A stretch of 64,000 bases of DNA. Origin: Mermis nigrescens (Eukaryota; Nematoda; Enoplea; Mermithida; Mermithidae). Position 1 is the stretch's first letter; every line of letters begins with the position of its first letter. A model generated the notes under the pieces. The model saw only the letters and a program-made list of their open reading frames with translations. It was not told where the DNA came from and did not search any database. The stretch lies in NCBI GenBank assembly GCA_036768485.1, contig JAVLUZ010000617.1, forward strand, positions 124,001 through 188,000. The letters run 5' to 3'. This document shows, one piece after another, positions 14,201-24,324 of the stretch. A program made the position numbers and the translations under genes.

Positions 14201-17200
14201 GAAAACTTATGTCGCCAACCGAAGGATACAGTAATAGCACAAATTGTTGCACTGATAAAAGCAGATGTGTATATGATAGAGCAGAATACAAGGTATAAGT
14301 CGGATAAACATATAAGTCAGGCCAAAGTTAGGATGTTCTACGGTACGAAGAATTTTATTTCTGGAGAAATCGCAAACTTTTGATGATAAAGCATTTAAAA
14401 ATTGGGTGATTCGACAAGATTTAATGTCATTTTTACTCTCTCAAACTCAATTTTGCAGCCTTTTTAGGATAAACAATGTAAAAAACGTACGCATTATAAA
14501 AATAAGGCGCGAAGCGCCCAAATCTTTCCATACTATCATCGCTTAGTCTCAATTTTGCAGCTTTCTGAAGATAAACAAAACAGGAATTATATCTAATGCA
14601 GATCGCCAAAAATGTTCCGCATTCTTATAATTTCAAGCTCAACTTTTCAGCTTTCTAAAGATAAGCAAAGCAGGAATTATATCTGATGCAGAGGCAACAT
14701 CACCAGAAAGTGTAAACTCCGAATATCTTTTTCGGCGGCGCTGGAATCCTATGCAATCCTTTGCCTGCGAAGTTCAAGAATGAAACTATCGAAAAATTGC
14801 CACTTATGAAATACAACATGGATCGAGGTCAATTCGAAATCCTAACGTTCTGTGCAGGCGTGCACAGCATGGAATTGGGAGAAGGGGGAACACACCCGAA
14901 AATTTTTCTAAAGTGCCTTTAGAGCTCAAAAACAGTAGCTGATCCAGCATTATCTGACAAGGGAGGCGGAACTTCAAAATTTCCAAAAAAGTGACCAAAT
15001 TTGCACAAAAAATCAGTGCATTATGCCTAAAGTGGGGTTTTTTGATGTCTTTTTATAAACAGAATCATTTGTGATCCGGAAAAAGTCAGAAATTTTCGAA
15101 AGTTTTCACGGAAAATGCACAAAACTAGTGCGGAAATCGGCACAAAGCACCAAAAAATGCTCGAGAAATCATTGTAGGAACTAAAAAACCCTTATCTTGT
15201 ACATAAAGTATACTCCTCAAACGTGAAAATAAATTTTATAGAGCCCAAGAAAGTCAGTAAATGTCATTGAAGAGACCTACCCGGTGCGAAGCGCCGGAAA
15301 AATTTGAAAAATCGTCATAAAAATGGCTAAAATCATCAAAAACTACACATTTCTCTCTATTGCGTTTTTGACGACGGGAAGGAGGTATCGCCCCCACGCC
15401 CAATCTAAATTTGCGAGCTCAAAAATAGTGGATACGCGTCAAAAACGTCAATGGTGCTTCTGACGATTTCTAGAACGTAAAAACTTGAAATATTTCAAAA
15501 AATCACCATAAAAATTCTAATAAATTGAATAAACATAGTAAAAAATGAGTACAAAAAGCCCGAAGCGCCGAAAATTAGACACGCTCGTTGAGCTAGAAGA
15601 AAGCTAAAATGCTAAAACAGCACATTTTCTATAAATTATTAGAAAATCGCGAATTCTGTGAAATGAAAAGGAAATTGCAGGTTGGACCCGGATCCGATAC
15701 CTCCTAAGGTCAAGTCCGGGTCCGGTCCAAAATTTTGGACAACCTCGGGTCAGGGGCCGGCTTCAAAGTTTTTGACAACCTCAGAGTCCGGGTCCAAAAT
15801 TTTGGTCGGGTACCCGACCATTCGGGTTCAGGTACCCGGCACATCCCTAGCATTCAAATATAACGAAAAAATACATTTTGAACAAACTACAACGCAATAG
15901 AACAAGTATGCACATGAGGCAGAGGAGCAAAATCTTGAGACACAAAAATTTTTTAATGTTTTTAAACGTCCAAGGAAAAATGATATGTACATTCTATAAG
16001 AAACATAAAATATTTCAGTATAGGTCTAATGCTTTATGTAAAAAATCGAAAAATTCTCTAAAACGAAAGCTTAGAATTCTAAATCATACGCATATGACAG
16101 CCGATTTCTGGCGAAGTGCAGGCTTCTTAATCATCTCAGACAATGGAAAAATTAATAAAAAAATGATAAAATAAGGGCGTGTTTACTTGTCGATAATGTT
16201 TCATTGATAGTAGGCTAATTAAACTTTACCTTACTATGATGCATTCAATCCACAAACGAATAAAGGCAACAAATGGACCAAATGCTACGAATACATACGC
16301 ATAGTCGCCGCCACTTTTAACAATAAATGTTCCTAGTTCAGCGTAACAGTATGCACCGATAGCCGAAAAAATGCCACAAATGAACCAGATAATAAGCGAT
16401 AGTCCGACACTGCCCGCATCTTGAAATTTCGAAAATAGAAACCGGCATTACAGGATTTGAGCGAAAAAACACAATGAAATACTCTCAAAAAACTGAATAA
16501 GCGTCTCTTCACAAATCATGCACGGGATAAAATTTTTTCGCAAATAAAATTAACGATAATTTGAAGAAAAAAATTTCCATATATCATTTATAGAATTGAA
16601 ATTTGAAAAAAATGACCGACGTGCTAAACATGTAAGTCTTAACAAGCTCTATCATCCTGTGGAGCATATTAAAACATAAACATTCGTGGCGAGCACTAAT
16701 ACATACACGCACATTGTGAGCGGTGAGAGGGGGTATTACTTCCCTTGAAGGGTCCCAGAGTTGGGTACTGTCGAGAGATTTCGACCTAAAATAATGTAGT
16801 TTCAAGCAATTTAAACCTAGTTTATCTTATTAAGACGACTATCGCAGTATATATAAATCTAGGATTTCACCCCTCCCTGGCCCCCTGACCTTGTGCATCT
16901 ATGGTGCATTACGAATATTAATTAATCAAGAGCGGACAGCATAGTGGGGCAAATATATCTAAAGTAAAAACGCTAATATTTGACACTTACGTACACAATA
17001 AACTTTAACGAATTTGCACTATAAAATAATAAATAAGTTATGAAAATGAATAAATCTACGATACAACCGAAAAAGTGACATATGTACAGTGGCGGATCCA
17101 GGATTTTCCTAAGGGGGGGTACCCCTATGGGGGAGGAACCCTGACTTGGGCGGAAAAATTAGCTGTTTTAACTATACATGATCTTGGGGGTTTGGGGGGT

Positions 17201-18483
17201 TCACCCCCACAGAATCATTTTCACCCCCCCCGCAAAAAATTTACCCCCAGAATTGGCTATTTTTCAAAGTTTCTTAAACTTACCTGAAAATTGGTAGAAA
17301 AAGTGTCTTTTTAAGGGTTTTTGGCTATCTATCTGCTCAAAATCGCCAAATTTTCGGCGCTTCGCGCCATATATTCATGTTTTAAGCGATATATTGGTCA
17401 ATTTATTCGACTTTTTTCGAAAATTTGTTTCTATGATTTTATGCTCTAGAAGGATAGAGTATCGTCAGAAACGCCAAAAAACGATGTTTTTAAAGCGTAC
17501 CGGCCATTTTTAGGCCCAAAAAAGGCACTTCAGGTTTATCACCCCCTCCAGAATTCCCATGCTGTGCATGTATGGTTTTAACCCAAAAATCGCTAAAAAT
17601 CGCTGAAAAAATCCTTAATTTTGCGCACTATTTTGGGCCAATGGGGGCGCCCCCCTAAATCCGCCCCTGCATACGTATGTAACCGAGCTTTGCATGCTTA
17701 TTTTCAACATATTAGTTTCTGAACGATTCTCAAACGATCAAAATGCTTAAATATAAAAAAAGGTTTCTAGAGCGAAAAACTACTGAGAACTTCCGAAGCA
17801 GTGATCTCGAAAAAGAGCAACTACATAAGTAAGTGTACGTGCAGGCCGTATCCAGGGGGAATAGGGGGGCACGTGCCCATCCAAAACGAAACGAGAATGA
17901 TTTTTTTCTTTACTCCCCCTTTGCTTTTTTAGCCCGAAATCGCAAGACATTTTCGGCGCTTCGCTTTAATTAGAGTCTATTCAGTCCCAAGAGCACGGTT
18001 CAAACACTTCATTTTTAGTCTTTATACAAACTAAAGCTTATTTTGCATCTACATCTTCTGTCATGTACAGGTTGTGTGAAGAAAATAAGATTTGTTCAAG
18101 AGGGTGTCCATTGGATTCTCACCATATTCAAGACATGCAAGTTGCAAAATTTATAATCCAGTACAGCTCTAGTGGTCGTGAAACGTCTTTTTTTAGTTCA
18201 ACCTTTGGTTCCCCCTTTTAGTCGTGCCCCCTGCGGAACAGAATCTTGGATACGGGTCTGTGTACTTGTATACGATAACAATCAAAAACGAACTTGCATG
18301 AACGCCTTTTGGTGAAATAAATATGCCGCTGCCAATAATACAGCCAACGACAACCATTATACCGCCAAATAGGCTGATACGTGCCTTCAATCCGGTGGTT
18401 TCATTAGCACTATTTTCTGCTCTTATTCCTCCAGCTGGAGTTTCGTTTTCGTTCAATACAACCCCCACTAGTTTACTGGCCAT
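2258..18483 (-). CDS. SLC7 (LAT/y+LAT-type) amino-acid transporter light chain, 3' end off-window or unseen
   Basis: Exons (minus strand): 18294-18483, 16230-16419, 11028-11140, 8924-9055, 7508-7652, 5165-5392 and about 2258-2417. Phases agree at each junction and give about 386 residues; the family is near 500, so roughly the last four membrane segments are missing. The start is ATG at 18483 after a short hydrophilic tail. Residues 51-55 read GSGIF, the substrate-binding break in TM1 of the APC fold, followed by ISPKGV. Exon 2 carries SVGLSLIIW and YAELGT; exon 3 carries YILRPFFDC, whose Cys sits where light chains bond to the SLC3 heavy chain; exon 5 has [11 protein letters not shown]; exon 7 has [11 protein letters not shown]. 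By family this is a plasma-membrane exchanger of neutral or cationic amino acids; the exact subfamily is not decided. The donor of the last visible exon (TGG|gtcttt) is weak. Introns are up to about 5 kb and full of MITEs. Confidence 0.9.
2815..3260 (-). mobile_element. D-family MITE, reverse orientation
   Basis: Same family read on the minus strand, with flanking octamers AATCCATG (2807-2814) and AATCTATG (3261-3268), 7 of 8 matching. Degenerate GC hairpins lie near 3020 and 3121. It is in the intron downstream (plus-strand right) of the last visible SLC7 exon. Confidence 0.75.
4711..5101 (+). mobile_element. B-family MITE
   Basis: Ends CATGCATGATCTTGGG and GTCCATGTATG; the body matches the 17173-17574 copy including the CTCTAGAAAGATAGAG block. 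Flanks show no duplication. It ends 64 bp left of SLC7 exon 5165-5392. Confidence 0.72.
6225..7060. repeat. Degenerate tandem repeat, period about 175 bp
   Basis: An A-rich 'acaagaaaaggagaaaaacgt'-like phrase recurs near 6310, 6484, 6657, 6835 and 7015, spaced 173-180 bp. 'tttacacc', 'caatattgagtt' and 'tactttatttttattatatt' phrases recur between. It fills much of SLC7 intron 5393-7507; no gene is seen there. Confidence 0.65.
8040..8352 (-). repeat. C-family copy, reverse orientation, left end unclear
   Basis: Reads in reverse through GCGCCCAAAATTG and ends GACATTGTGCATCGATGG, like the C right boundary. No GC hairpin remains. In the SLC7 intron 7653-8923. Confidence 0.5.
8521..8763 (+). repeat. 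F-family repeat
   Basis: Starts TAATGGCTCGAAATATTGGG and runs through GGGGTCC, CAAAAATGG and AAATCGGGG phrases to a CCCCTATTACATGTA end. Related copies lie at about 10739-10965, 19318-19540, 34866-35060 (reverse) and 55700-55905 (reverse). They lack the GC hairpin. Target duplications not resolved. Confidence 0.6.
9107..9350 (+). mobile_element. Degenerate B-family fragment
   Basis: Shares the B-family body from the TTTTCACCCC block through a hairpin variant (GGCACTTCGCGCC near 9241) to CCAGCTGGTGACTA. Both ends are eroded. It lies just upstream of SLC7 exon 8924-9055. Confidence 0.55.
9971..10145 (+). mobile_element. H-family tiny hAT-like MITE
   Basis: 175 bp with inverted ends CAGGCACGTAGCT / AGCTACGTGCCTG and exact 8-bp duplication CGAACTTG (9963-9970, 10146-10153). 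Inside are near-complementary GGGGGGGTCC/GGACCCCCC runs. Confidence 0.92.
10197..10609 (+). mobile_element. C-family MITE
   Basis: Runs from CATAGGTGTACAAGGTCAGG to GTGCATGTATG and aligns by eye along its length with 1718-2132, but its hairpin region is rewritten (ATGCGGTGGGC). No matching flank octamer. Confidence 0.68.
12570..12985 (+). mobile_element. C-family MITE nested in the Ac-like element
   Basis: CATAGGTGCGAAAAGTCAGG to GTGCATGTATG; GGCGCGAAGCGCC at about 12826. It sits within the left GGGTCC-rich end of the 12521-15849 element. Flanks are too repetitive to prove a duplication. Confidence 0.72.
13264..14343. mobile_element. Mariner/Tc1-like element remnant with TA ends
   Basis: Inverted ends CCGTAGAACCACCTAACTTTG and its near complement ending at 14343, each bordered by TA (13262-13263, 14344-14345). 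The CCTAACTTTG core also recurs internally near 13415, 13435 and 14000. Short ORFs (for example 13981-14199 minus) are not recognisable as a transposase. Minus the nested MITE it is about 830 bp, so it is probably non-autonomous. Confidence 0.6.
13541..13783 (+). mobile_element. D-family hAT-like MITE nested in a mariner-like element
   Basis: A 243-bp copy with exact 8-bp duplication GTTGTCAT (13533-13540, 13784-13791). It starts CAAGGTTTTTCTTCG and ends AAAAAAACACTG. It holds one GC hairpin variant at about 13675. It lacks the second half present in the 411-bp copy. Confidence 0.88.
17087..17669. mobile_element. CAGNGGCGGAT-type hAT-like element carrying a nested B MITE
   Basis: Ends CAGTGGCGGATCCAGG and TAAATCCGCCCCTG are inverted relatives. 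Flanking octamers CATATGTA (17079-17086) and CATACGTA (17670-17677) match 7 of 8. A complete B-family MITE (17173-17574) occupies most of the interior. Lies in the first SLC7 intron. Confidence 0.82.
17173..17574 (+). mobile_element. B-family MITE nested in another hAT-like element
   Basis: Ends TATACATGATCTTGGGGG and CCATGCTGTGCATGTATG, exact 8-bp duplication GTTTTAAC (17165-17172, 17575-17582). Contains GGCGCTTCGCGCC at about 17361 and the family block around CTCTAGAAGGATAGAG, a short inverted repeat. Confidence 0.88.
17842..18260. mobile_element. CAGGCCGTATCC-type hAT-like element next to SLC7 exon 1
   Basis: Ends CAGGCCGTATCCAGGGGG and TTGGATACGGGTCTG; flanking octamers TGTACGTG (17834-17841) and TGTACTTG (18261-18268) match 7 of 8. 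The right edge is about 25 bp inside the intron from the exon 1 donor at 18294. Hairpin remnant GGCGCTTCGC near 17955. Confidence 0.8.
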
Positions 18484-19902
18484 TTACTGTTGTGTAGAAG
18501 AGCTTGAATTATAAGAACACTGACAAGATTTAACATACAACTCCATAAAACTAAGCAACATACATTAGAAGAGGAGCAGCTAAAAAATCGTAAATCCAAA
18601 TGCGAAAATTACTCAAAGCATGATTATTCATACAAAGCGTCAAATTAAAATTACCCATTGTTTAATACACAAAAAATATTGCTTTCAAAATTCTATTACA
18701 TACTTGCAATGCAAGGTACACCTAATAAAAAAGAATAGAATGAAGCTTATTGTAAGATACTGCTCAGTGCTCGTGGAAGCATAGCCTGTTGCAGCATTGA
18801 ATAAAGACATGCTGATAATGAAGGATTCATAGGAGCACAAGATCAGGGTCCAAAAGGGGCGAAAACGAGCAAATTTAGTGTTCATGCTTTTCCAGCAAGT
18901 CAAATAAAGAAAAGATAAAAAATAGCCTTTATCCATACAGGCATACATGGACAAACCGTACAACTTTATTCAACCCAGCATCAATAGGGACCGAGTCGGT
19001 ATCAAATCAACACAAGGATCTGTCAGAATCAATCGAAAATTTAGCAAAATACATACAAATTGAAAAAACGGAGGAAATACACGAAAATGACTCTAGAACC
19101 AATCAATCAGTCAATCCACCGGAAAAAGGAAGATAAATTAGGGAAATAAATGGAAAGGATTCGAAATTCAAGTAATTAATTAACCAAACAATCAAATCAA
19201 CCAATAAGCAACCAATCAGCCAACCACTTTGTTAAAGGACAACCAGCCATAAAATTGAGCAGCTGGTTTCAATGGGAAGACCGGCCTCCATGTATGCATA
19301 CAGGTAAAATGGTATATGTGAAGACTTGAAATTTCGGGTAGGGGGTTACCGCCCCAGCCATTTTTAAGAAACGGGGGCAAACGACCTACACTTTTTGGCC
19401 GAAAACGATCAAAAAAGCACAAATTTTTTCCAAAAATCGGGTGTTGGAGTGGTGGGGCGAGCAAACCTTTTCTGGCTCTGTGGGATTGTAAGGACAAGTA
19501 ACTTTGGGTGGGGAATTCTCCTATCTCCCTTTACGTGTATAAATAGGCAGCCCACACTCAAAGTGGTCTTCCCTATCCCCTAAGTCAGATATTTTTTGAC
19601 CCCCTTATTTTTGGCTAAAAATTGAAGGTCTCCTATCCGGCGAAAAATGACCGACGACCCCCATCTCAACCTCAAATTCTGATAGGAATGAAAATTTTCA
19701 CACATGCACACGGTCAAGAGTTATGGGAAGAAGGTACTCCGAGTGTCCTTGCGGGGGGGTGAGTATAAATGATTAATTTTGATGACTAACTATGGCGCTA
19801 AAATGATGAGTTTGTTAAGTTTTTATATATTTTAGTCGTTCCTTACCCCCATACCTGGGCAATGGATTTTTGTTCTGAAGGTACCGGGGTCCTTTTTTTG
19901 AG

Positions 19903-20354
19903 GTTGGTTGGTTGTTTGGCCGGTTGGCTGGTTGTTTGGTTGGTTGGTTGGCTGGTTAGTTGGTTGGTTGGTTGGCTAGTTGGTTGGTTGTTTAGCCGGT
20001 TGGTTGGTAGGTTGTTTGGTTGGCTAGTTGGTTGGTTGATTGTCTAGCTGGTTGGCTAGTTGGTTGGTTGTTTAGCTGGTTGGTTGGTTGTTTGGTTGGC
20101 TAGTTGGTTGGTTGGTTGACTAGTTGGTTGGTTGAGCGGTTAGCTAGTTGGTTGGTTGGTTAGTTGTTTGTTTGGCCAGTTGGTTAGTTGTTTGCTTGGG
20201 TAGGTGGTTGGTTAGTTGTTTGGTTGGCTAGTTGGCTGATTAGTTGGTCGGTTAGTTGGTTGGTTGTTTGGCCGGTTGGTTGGTTGTTTGGTTGACTAGT
20301 TGGCTCGTTGGTTGGCCGGTTAGTTGATTGGTTAGTTGGCTAGTTGGTTGGTTG
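19903..20354 (+). repeat. (TTGG)n-type imperfect tandem array
   Basis: About 450 bp of imperfect TTGG repeats with regular interruptions (TTGTTTGG, CTAGTTGG). G and T sit almost entirely on the plus strand. It interrupts a G-family repeat. Open frames across it (repeating WLVG) are artefacts. Confidence 0.93.
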
Positions 20355-22235
20355 TATCATTTTCTCACTTCTTTTATTTTTGGGTCAAAAAATTCTACCC
20401 CCCCCAATCAAAAACTGTTTTTTCTGGCGCCACCCAGCTGGGGTTCTGAAGGTACCGAAGTGCCTTCTGGCGCCATCCGGTGGCGCGAGTGGCGCGGCAT
20501 TGCCCACCTATGCACCCCCCGTCACAACCCGTAAAAATGCTTTAATCTGTTGTATTTTACTCTTTTTGAATATTCGTGATTTAGTTTGCATGAAAACAAA
20601 TGATAATAATAACAATGAAATGACTTAGACTATCAAATATGGACAGAATAATGGACAAAAAGTGTCTGAATGAATGGACAGAGTACTAATCGAAAAATAG
20701 GTACTTCAGGTTTACTGCTGGGCATCGTTTGGCGCTCTGCCATAATTCCAACAATAGGCTTTGGTCCGCAAATGGCCTAAGGGGGTATGCCCTTCATAAA
20801 TTGTTGTAGGGGGTATATACCCCCAATACCTCACAGTGTGCATGTGTGAAAATTTGGCTATTTTAATTTTCCGACTTTTATATACCCACCCGTTTTTTCT
20901 ATTTTCCAATGATTTTCTAGATGTGAAATTAGAACTAAGGACATCAAAATATATTCTTGTTTTTGTGAAGTACCTATCAAGAAAGAACCATTTCCAATAA
21001 AAAATTTGAAAAAAAACTTTCTCTCTTCCGCGTTTTACGCATTTTTCGACTGTCCGTCGATTTTCCATCTTAGCCTGGCCATGAATACGAAATTGAAATT
21101 TCAACTAAAGAAAACAAAGCTTTTCTCCACAAATGCCAACCAAGCCCAAGAATTTTTGAATTTTTTTCCATTTCCTGAAATTTTGGTTGAAAAATAGACT
21201 AAAAAGTGGAAGAAAACGGTGCTAGTAAGTATTTGATCTTGAAACTTTATAGAGAAAAACAATACAGAAAATAAATCATTCGGCGCAATGTGCCGAAGAA
21301 ATTTGGCATTCTCTTCTTGTCTAGCTCAAGTTTGAGCGGTTTTGAGCGGGCCAGAAGACAAAAATAGATAAACAGTAAAGTTGGCGCGCCGGAAAAAAAT
21401 TTATATTCTCTGTCATATTACTCAAATTTGAGCTCTTTTGAACGAAACAATGAATCCGGCGCGGAAAAAAATGGCATGCTCTTAATGTCTAAGTCGTATT
21501 TGAGCGACTACGGGCGGTTTAGAAGACAAAAATACTATACATGCATGAGCAATGAAAACAATGAAATTTAATCGATAAGATCTATAGTAAGAGTGGATGT
21601 GCATAAGTAATGGTACAAAGCATACCTTGAATGCACTAAAATCTTGAATTCACTAAAAAACCCTGAATTGCACTAAAAGCCGTATGAACTAAATTATGCA
21701 CTAAACACTTCAAAATGCGCTAAATCCAGTGTTGGCAACGCTGGGTTTTAGGGATTTTTTGTGGGTTTTTTGGGTGCAAAAAATCATTGAGTTTTGGATT
21801 TTCTGGGTTTTTTATCCACAGGTTACTAACTTTTCAAATAGACGGAAATAAATACTGTAGGTGATTCAAATTGTGTTTCCAATCTCTTTTTGTTTGCTTT
21901 ATGCTGTTCCTTTGACTAGTAAAGGCCAACCAACCTTAGTCTTGTCAACACAATGGCCATGCTCAAAAATATCAGCCCCTAGCTTACAATTGCCATCATT
22001 TCTAAACAAACTTGCAAGTGTGCAATTTAATTTTATAGAAAAATAGTTACGAGCCTGATATGTCATCCCTATTTCCTAATATTATTTTGAGAGCCAGTGC
22101 ACTTTTTGATTAAAATGTGGTAACGTCCGAGCATTGAAGAGAAAGAAGCATTCGTGTAGCAGGTTCACATATGCATTGAGATAGTCATATTGTAAAGGCG
22201 TATGTATGCAGTTCGTAGCTTATGATAAAGCGGAA

Positions 22236-22312
22236 GAAAGTCGGTGCCAAACGGATTCGAAACGTGGACCTCTTCCTCCAAAGCTCAGAACCTTAACCAA
22301 TGACCAAGGCTG
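22236..22312 (-). ncRNA. tRNA-like sequence, possible tRNA pseudogene or SINE head
   Basis: On the minus strand a box-A-like TGGTCATTGGTTAAGG is followed about 30 nt later by a box-B-like TTTCGAATCC, the spacing of a tRNA gene's internal promoter. The cloverleaf is poor: the T stem pairs over only about 3 bp and the acceptor ends do not match well. It could be chance or a degenerate SINE. Confidence 0.3.
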
Positions 22313-22404
22313 GTTCGTTTCGATAAAGAATGCAAGGTACTTTATATTCGTAATGTTGTGCATTGGTTTACCTGCTTATTAGGCTTATGCTTAGTATGAT
22401 AAAT

Positions 22405-22541
22405 TGACCAAAATGTTGGTACCAGCGTTTAAAATAAGCCCGAATAATGGGATGCGATGGGCGGAGCGAGCGACGGGAGTCGTACTCGTATCCCATTACT
22501 AAGGTTTACTTCAAACGCTGGCACCAACATTTTGGTCAGTC
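22405..22541. repeat. Compact inverted repeat, possible foldback MITE
   Basis: Arms TGACCAAAATGTTGGTACCAGCG at left and CGCTGGCACCAACATTTTGGTCA at right are complementary except for one base. Between them lies a short GC-rich segment with CGAGCGACGGGAGTCG. No flanking duplication recognised. Confidence 0.65.
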
Positions 22542-22800
22542 ACATAAATCTACAGAAACAATCCCAGCCCTGCCTTATTTGTTTTTCGAGCCAGTTGGTG
22601 GTAGCTTTCACCGAATACTACTTGTTGTATACGTACTTATAACGTGGCTATCTTATATGTGAACCAGCTATGTACACCAATGCCGAGAAAGATACATACA
22701 TATATGCGGCAGTCGCAATGAACGATCGATTTGTTGTTGGATTCCAATATTAGCTGAATAAAGTTGTTGCTCTTTGTTTGTTTCGTGTCTTGCATCTGTA

Positions 22801-22975
22801 AGCATACGTTGGCAGCAAGAAAATTCTGGGGGTGCAAGATTTTTCAAAGGTCAAAAAATGGCCTTAAAATGGTGGTATGGCAAAAAACAACATTTTTCGA
22901 AGTTTCCCGTCGAGCACTATCCATTGGCATCAAAAAATTGCGAAAAAAACGGAAAAAGTCAAAAAACAGAGTTTT
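22801..22975 (-). mobile_element. A-family MITE fragment
   Basis: Left portion (GGCAGCAAGAAAATTCTGGG through the ATCCATTGGCATC block) matches family A; the other end is lost. Open frames crossing it (22774-23335) are chance readings through repeats. Confidence 0.65.
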
Positions 22976-23166
22976 CACGAAATGTTCTTCGTGGAAATCA
23001 TTTTCTTCTTAGGAAAAAATCCTTCTTTTTTCTCCCGGCACTTAAAACTTATAAATGTTATAAGTCTGTTACATTCCAAACTGCCCCATCGTACTGTATT
23101 ACTTATTACTGTAGCGGGTTATGTCGTTGCTGCAGTCCTTAAGATGCGCCGCAAGAAGCACGATAA

Positions 23167-23831
23167 CCCTTCTACAGCGGTGTCTGTGAATATACTTTAC
23201 ACAACACGGTTTTTTGAAAATTTCTCCAGAAGTATAGGACCCTTAGACAGAGCTTTTGTCTATTGTCTGTTTCATTTGACTTTGCGGTTTTTGTTTGAAT
23301 TTTCTAGCAGGAATCAGGCTAGAAAAGTGGCTTAAAAATGTTGATGCAGTAACGCACTTTATCAGTGGTATAGTATCCAAGTGACTCGATATACTGTCGA
23401 ATATCATATTTACCGTATTAGTTTAAAACGCTTTTGTAGCCACTTTAATTTATTTTCAAAACCCTTAAGTTAAATGAAACAGGTTATAACCATGTTTCTC
23501 AATGTTTTAAATGCCCTGGTGCAAAGTACTAGGTACATTTAAAAATACGTAGTGAGTGGGTCGATTTTTGAAGCATTTTCCATGAGTTTCCAGATTTATA
23601 GCTATGTTCACACAATAAACAAGCTAAGGTGATCACTTGCTTATACCGTAAATTACTAAGTAGGCAATTTGCTGACAGTAGACACAGCTATATACATAGG
23701 TGCCCAGACATATATACTGTACATGGGCAGTTATAATGTTATAATTACACACCTTATTACTGTAGCAACATGGGAACAAAGTTCACAGACACCGCAACTC
23801 AAAAGCAAAAAGAAACACCGCGGTAGAAGGG
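23167..23831. mobile_element. piggyBac-like element with TTAA-type flank
   Basis: Ends CCCTTCTACAGCGGTGTCTG and CCGCGGTAGAAGGG are inverted. The right flank is TTAA (23832-23835) and the left is ATAA (23163-23166), one change from the TTAA target of piggyBac. A second inner copy of CACAGACACCGC lies near 23784. No transposase seen. Confidence 0.6.
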
Positions 23832-24324
23832 TTAAACATCAATAAGAAGTTTAAAGCAACTAGCTGTTACAAGAGCATAATTGAAGACGCCATTTGTGTA
23901 CTGAAAGTCTATAACAGTAATAAGACTTTAACGAAAAATGGGCCGGTTTGGAATGGAACAGACGATAGAAAAATTCCTATACTTCTTTTGTGGTTCATCA
24001 ATCCATGTGGATAAAATATAGCAAACAGTCTCTCGAATGAACAGCGCGGTGTACACTTATAAGCTTTGAAGGAATAATAATGTTTAGTTATTTTACTGCG
24101 ATAGTTATTTCGTACGTAAGTATAAACAGATTAGACATGTACGACGCTCGATAAAAAGAATAAATGAACAATAGGAAATATTCCTTATGAATCTGATGCG
24201 ATGAAATCATACATAAACATAAGACCGGTTTCTGAATTAACGCAGCATACCAACTCAATGCAAAAAGTACTAAAAAGCGCATAAAATATTCAAATTGGGC
24301 AAAATCGTGCATAAGAAAGAAAAT

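Larger units (their letters stand above)
12521..15849. mobile_element. Ac-like hAT element (E family) hosting nested insertions
   Basis: Inverted ends TAGGGATGTGC... and ...GGCACATCCCTA are flanked by an exact 8-bp duplication GCATTCAA (12513-12520, 15850-15857). The subterminal zones (12990-13110 and 15675-15840) are runs of GGGTCC/GGTACC-type motifs. Inside are a C-family MITE (about 12570-12985), a mariner-like element (13264-14343) and a D MITE within that. The 14350-15640 part holds repeat-like DNA with three or four GC hairpins (near 14505, 15284, 15560). I see no transposase coding. The whole lies in an SLC7 intron. Confidence 0.85.
18484..24324. other. Intergenic, SLC7 to MRI1
   Basis: No protein gene supported. 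It holds F- and G-family repeats, the (TTGG)n array, the foldback repeat, a tRNA-like stretch, an A fragment and a piggyBac-like element. 18484-19317 and 20836-22230 show only AT-rich DNA, with degenerate GC hairpins near 21290. The SLC7 promoter should lie just right of 18484 but no motif is distinctive. Confidence 0.7.

Noticed and set aside
13756..14291. Minus-strand open frames as a mariner transposase
   Set aside because: No recognisable DDE/D motifs or helix-turn-helix; one frame also crosses the edge of the nested D MITE.
18294..18300. Third GC donor at SLC7 exon 1 (CAT|gcaagt)
   Set aside because: It breaks the frame; using the GT three codon positions on (GCA A|gttcgt) gives VHANAGSVG, correct phase and family spacing.
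19862..20047. WLVG-repeat open frame suggesting a membrane protein
   Set aside because: A direct product of translating the (TTGG)n array.
22774..23335. Overlapping open frames of up to 152 codons
   Set aside because: They start in an A-family MITE fragment and run into a piggyBac-like element; no conserved domain is visible and other A copies break the frame.
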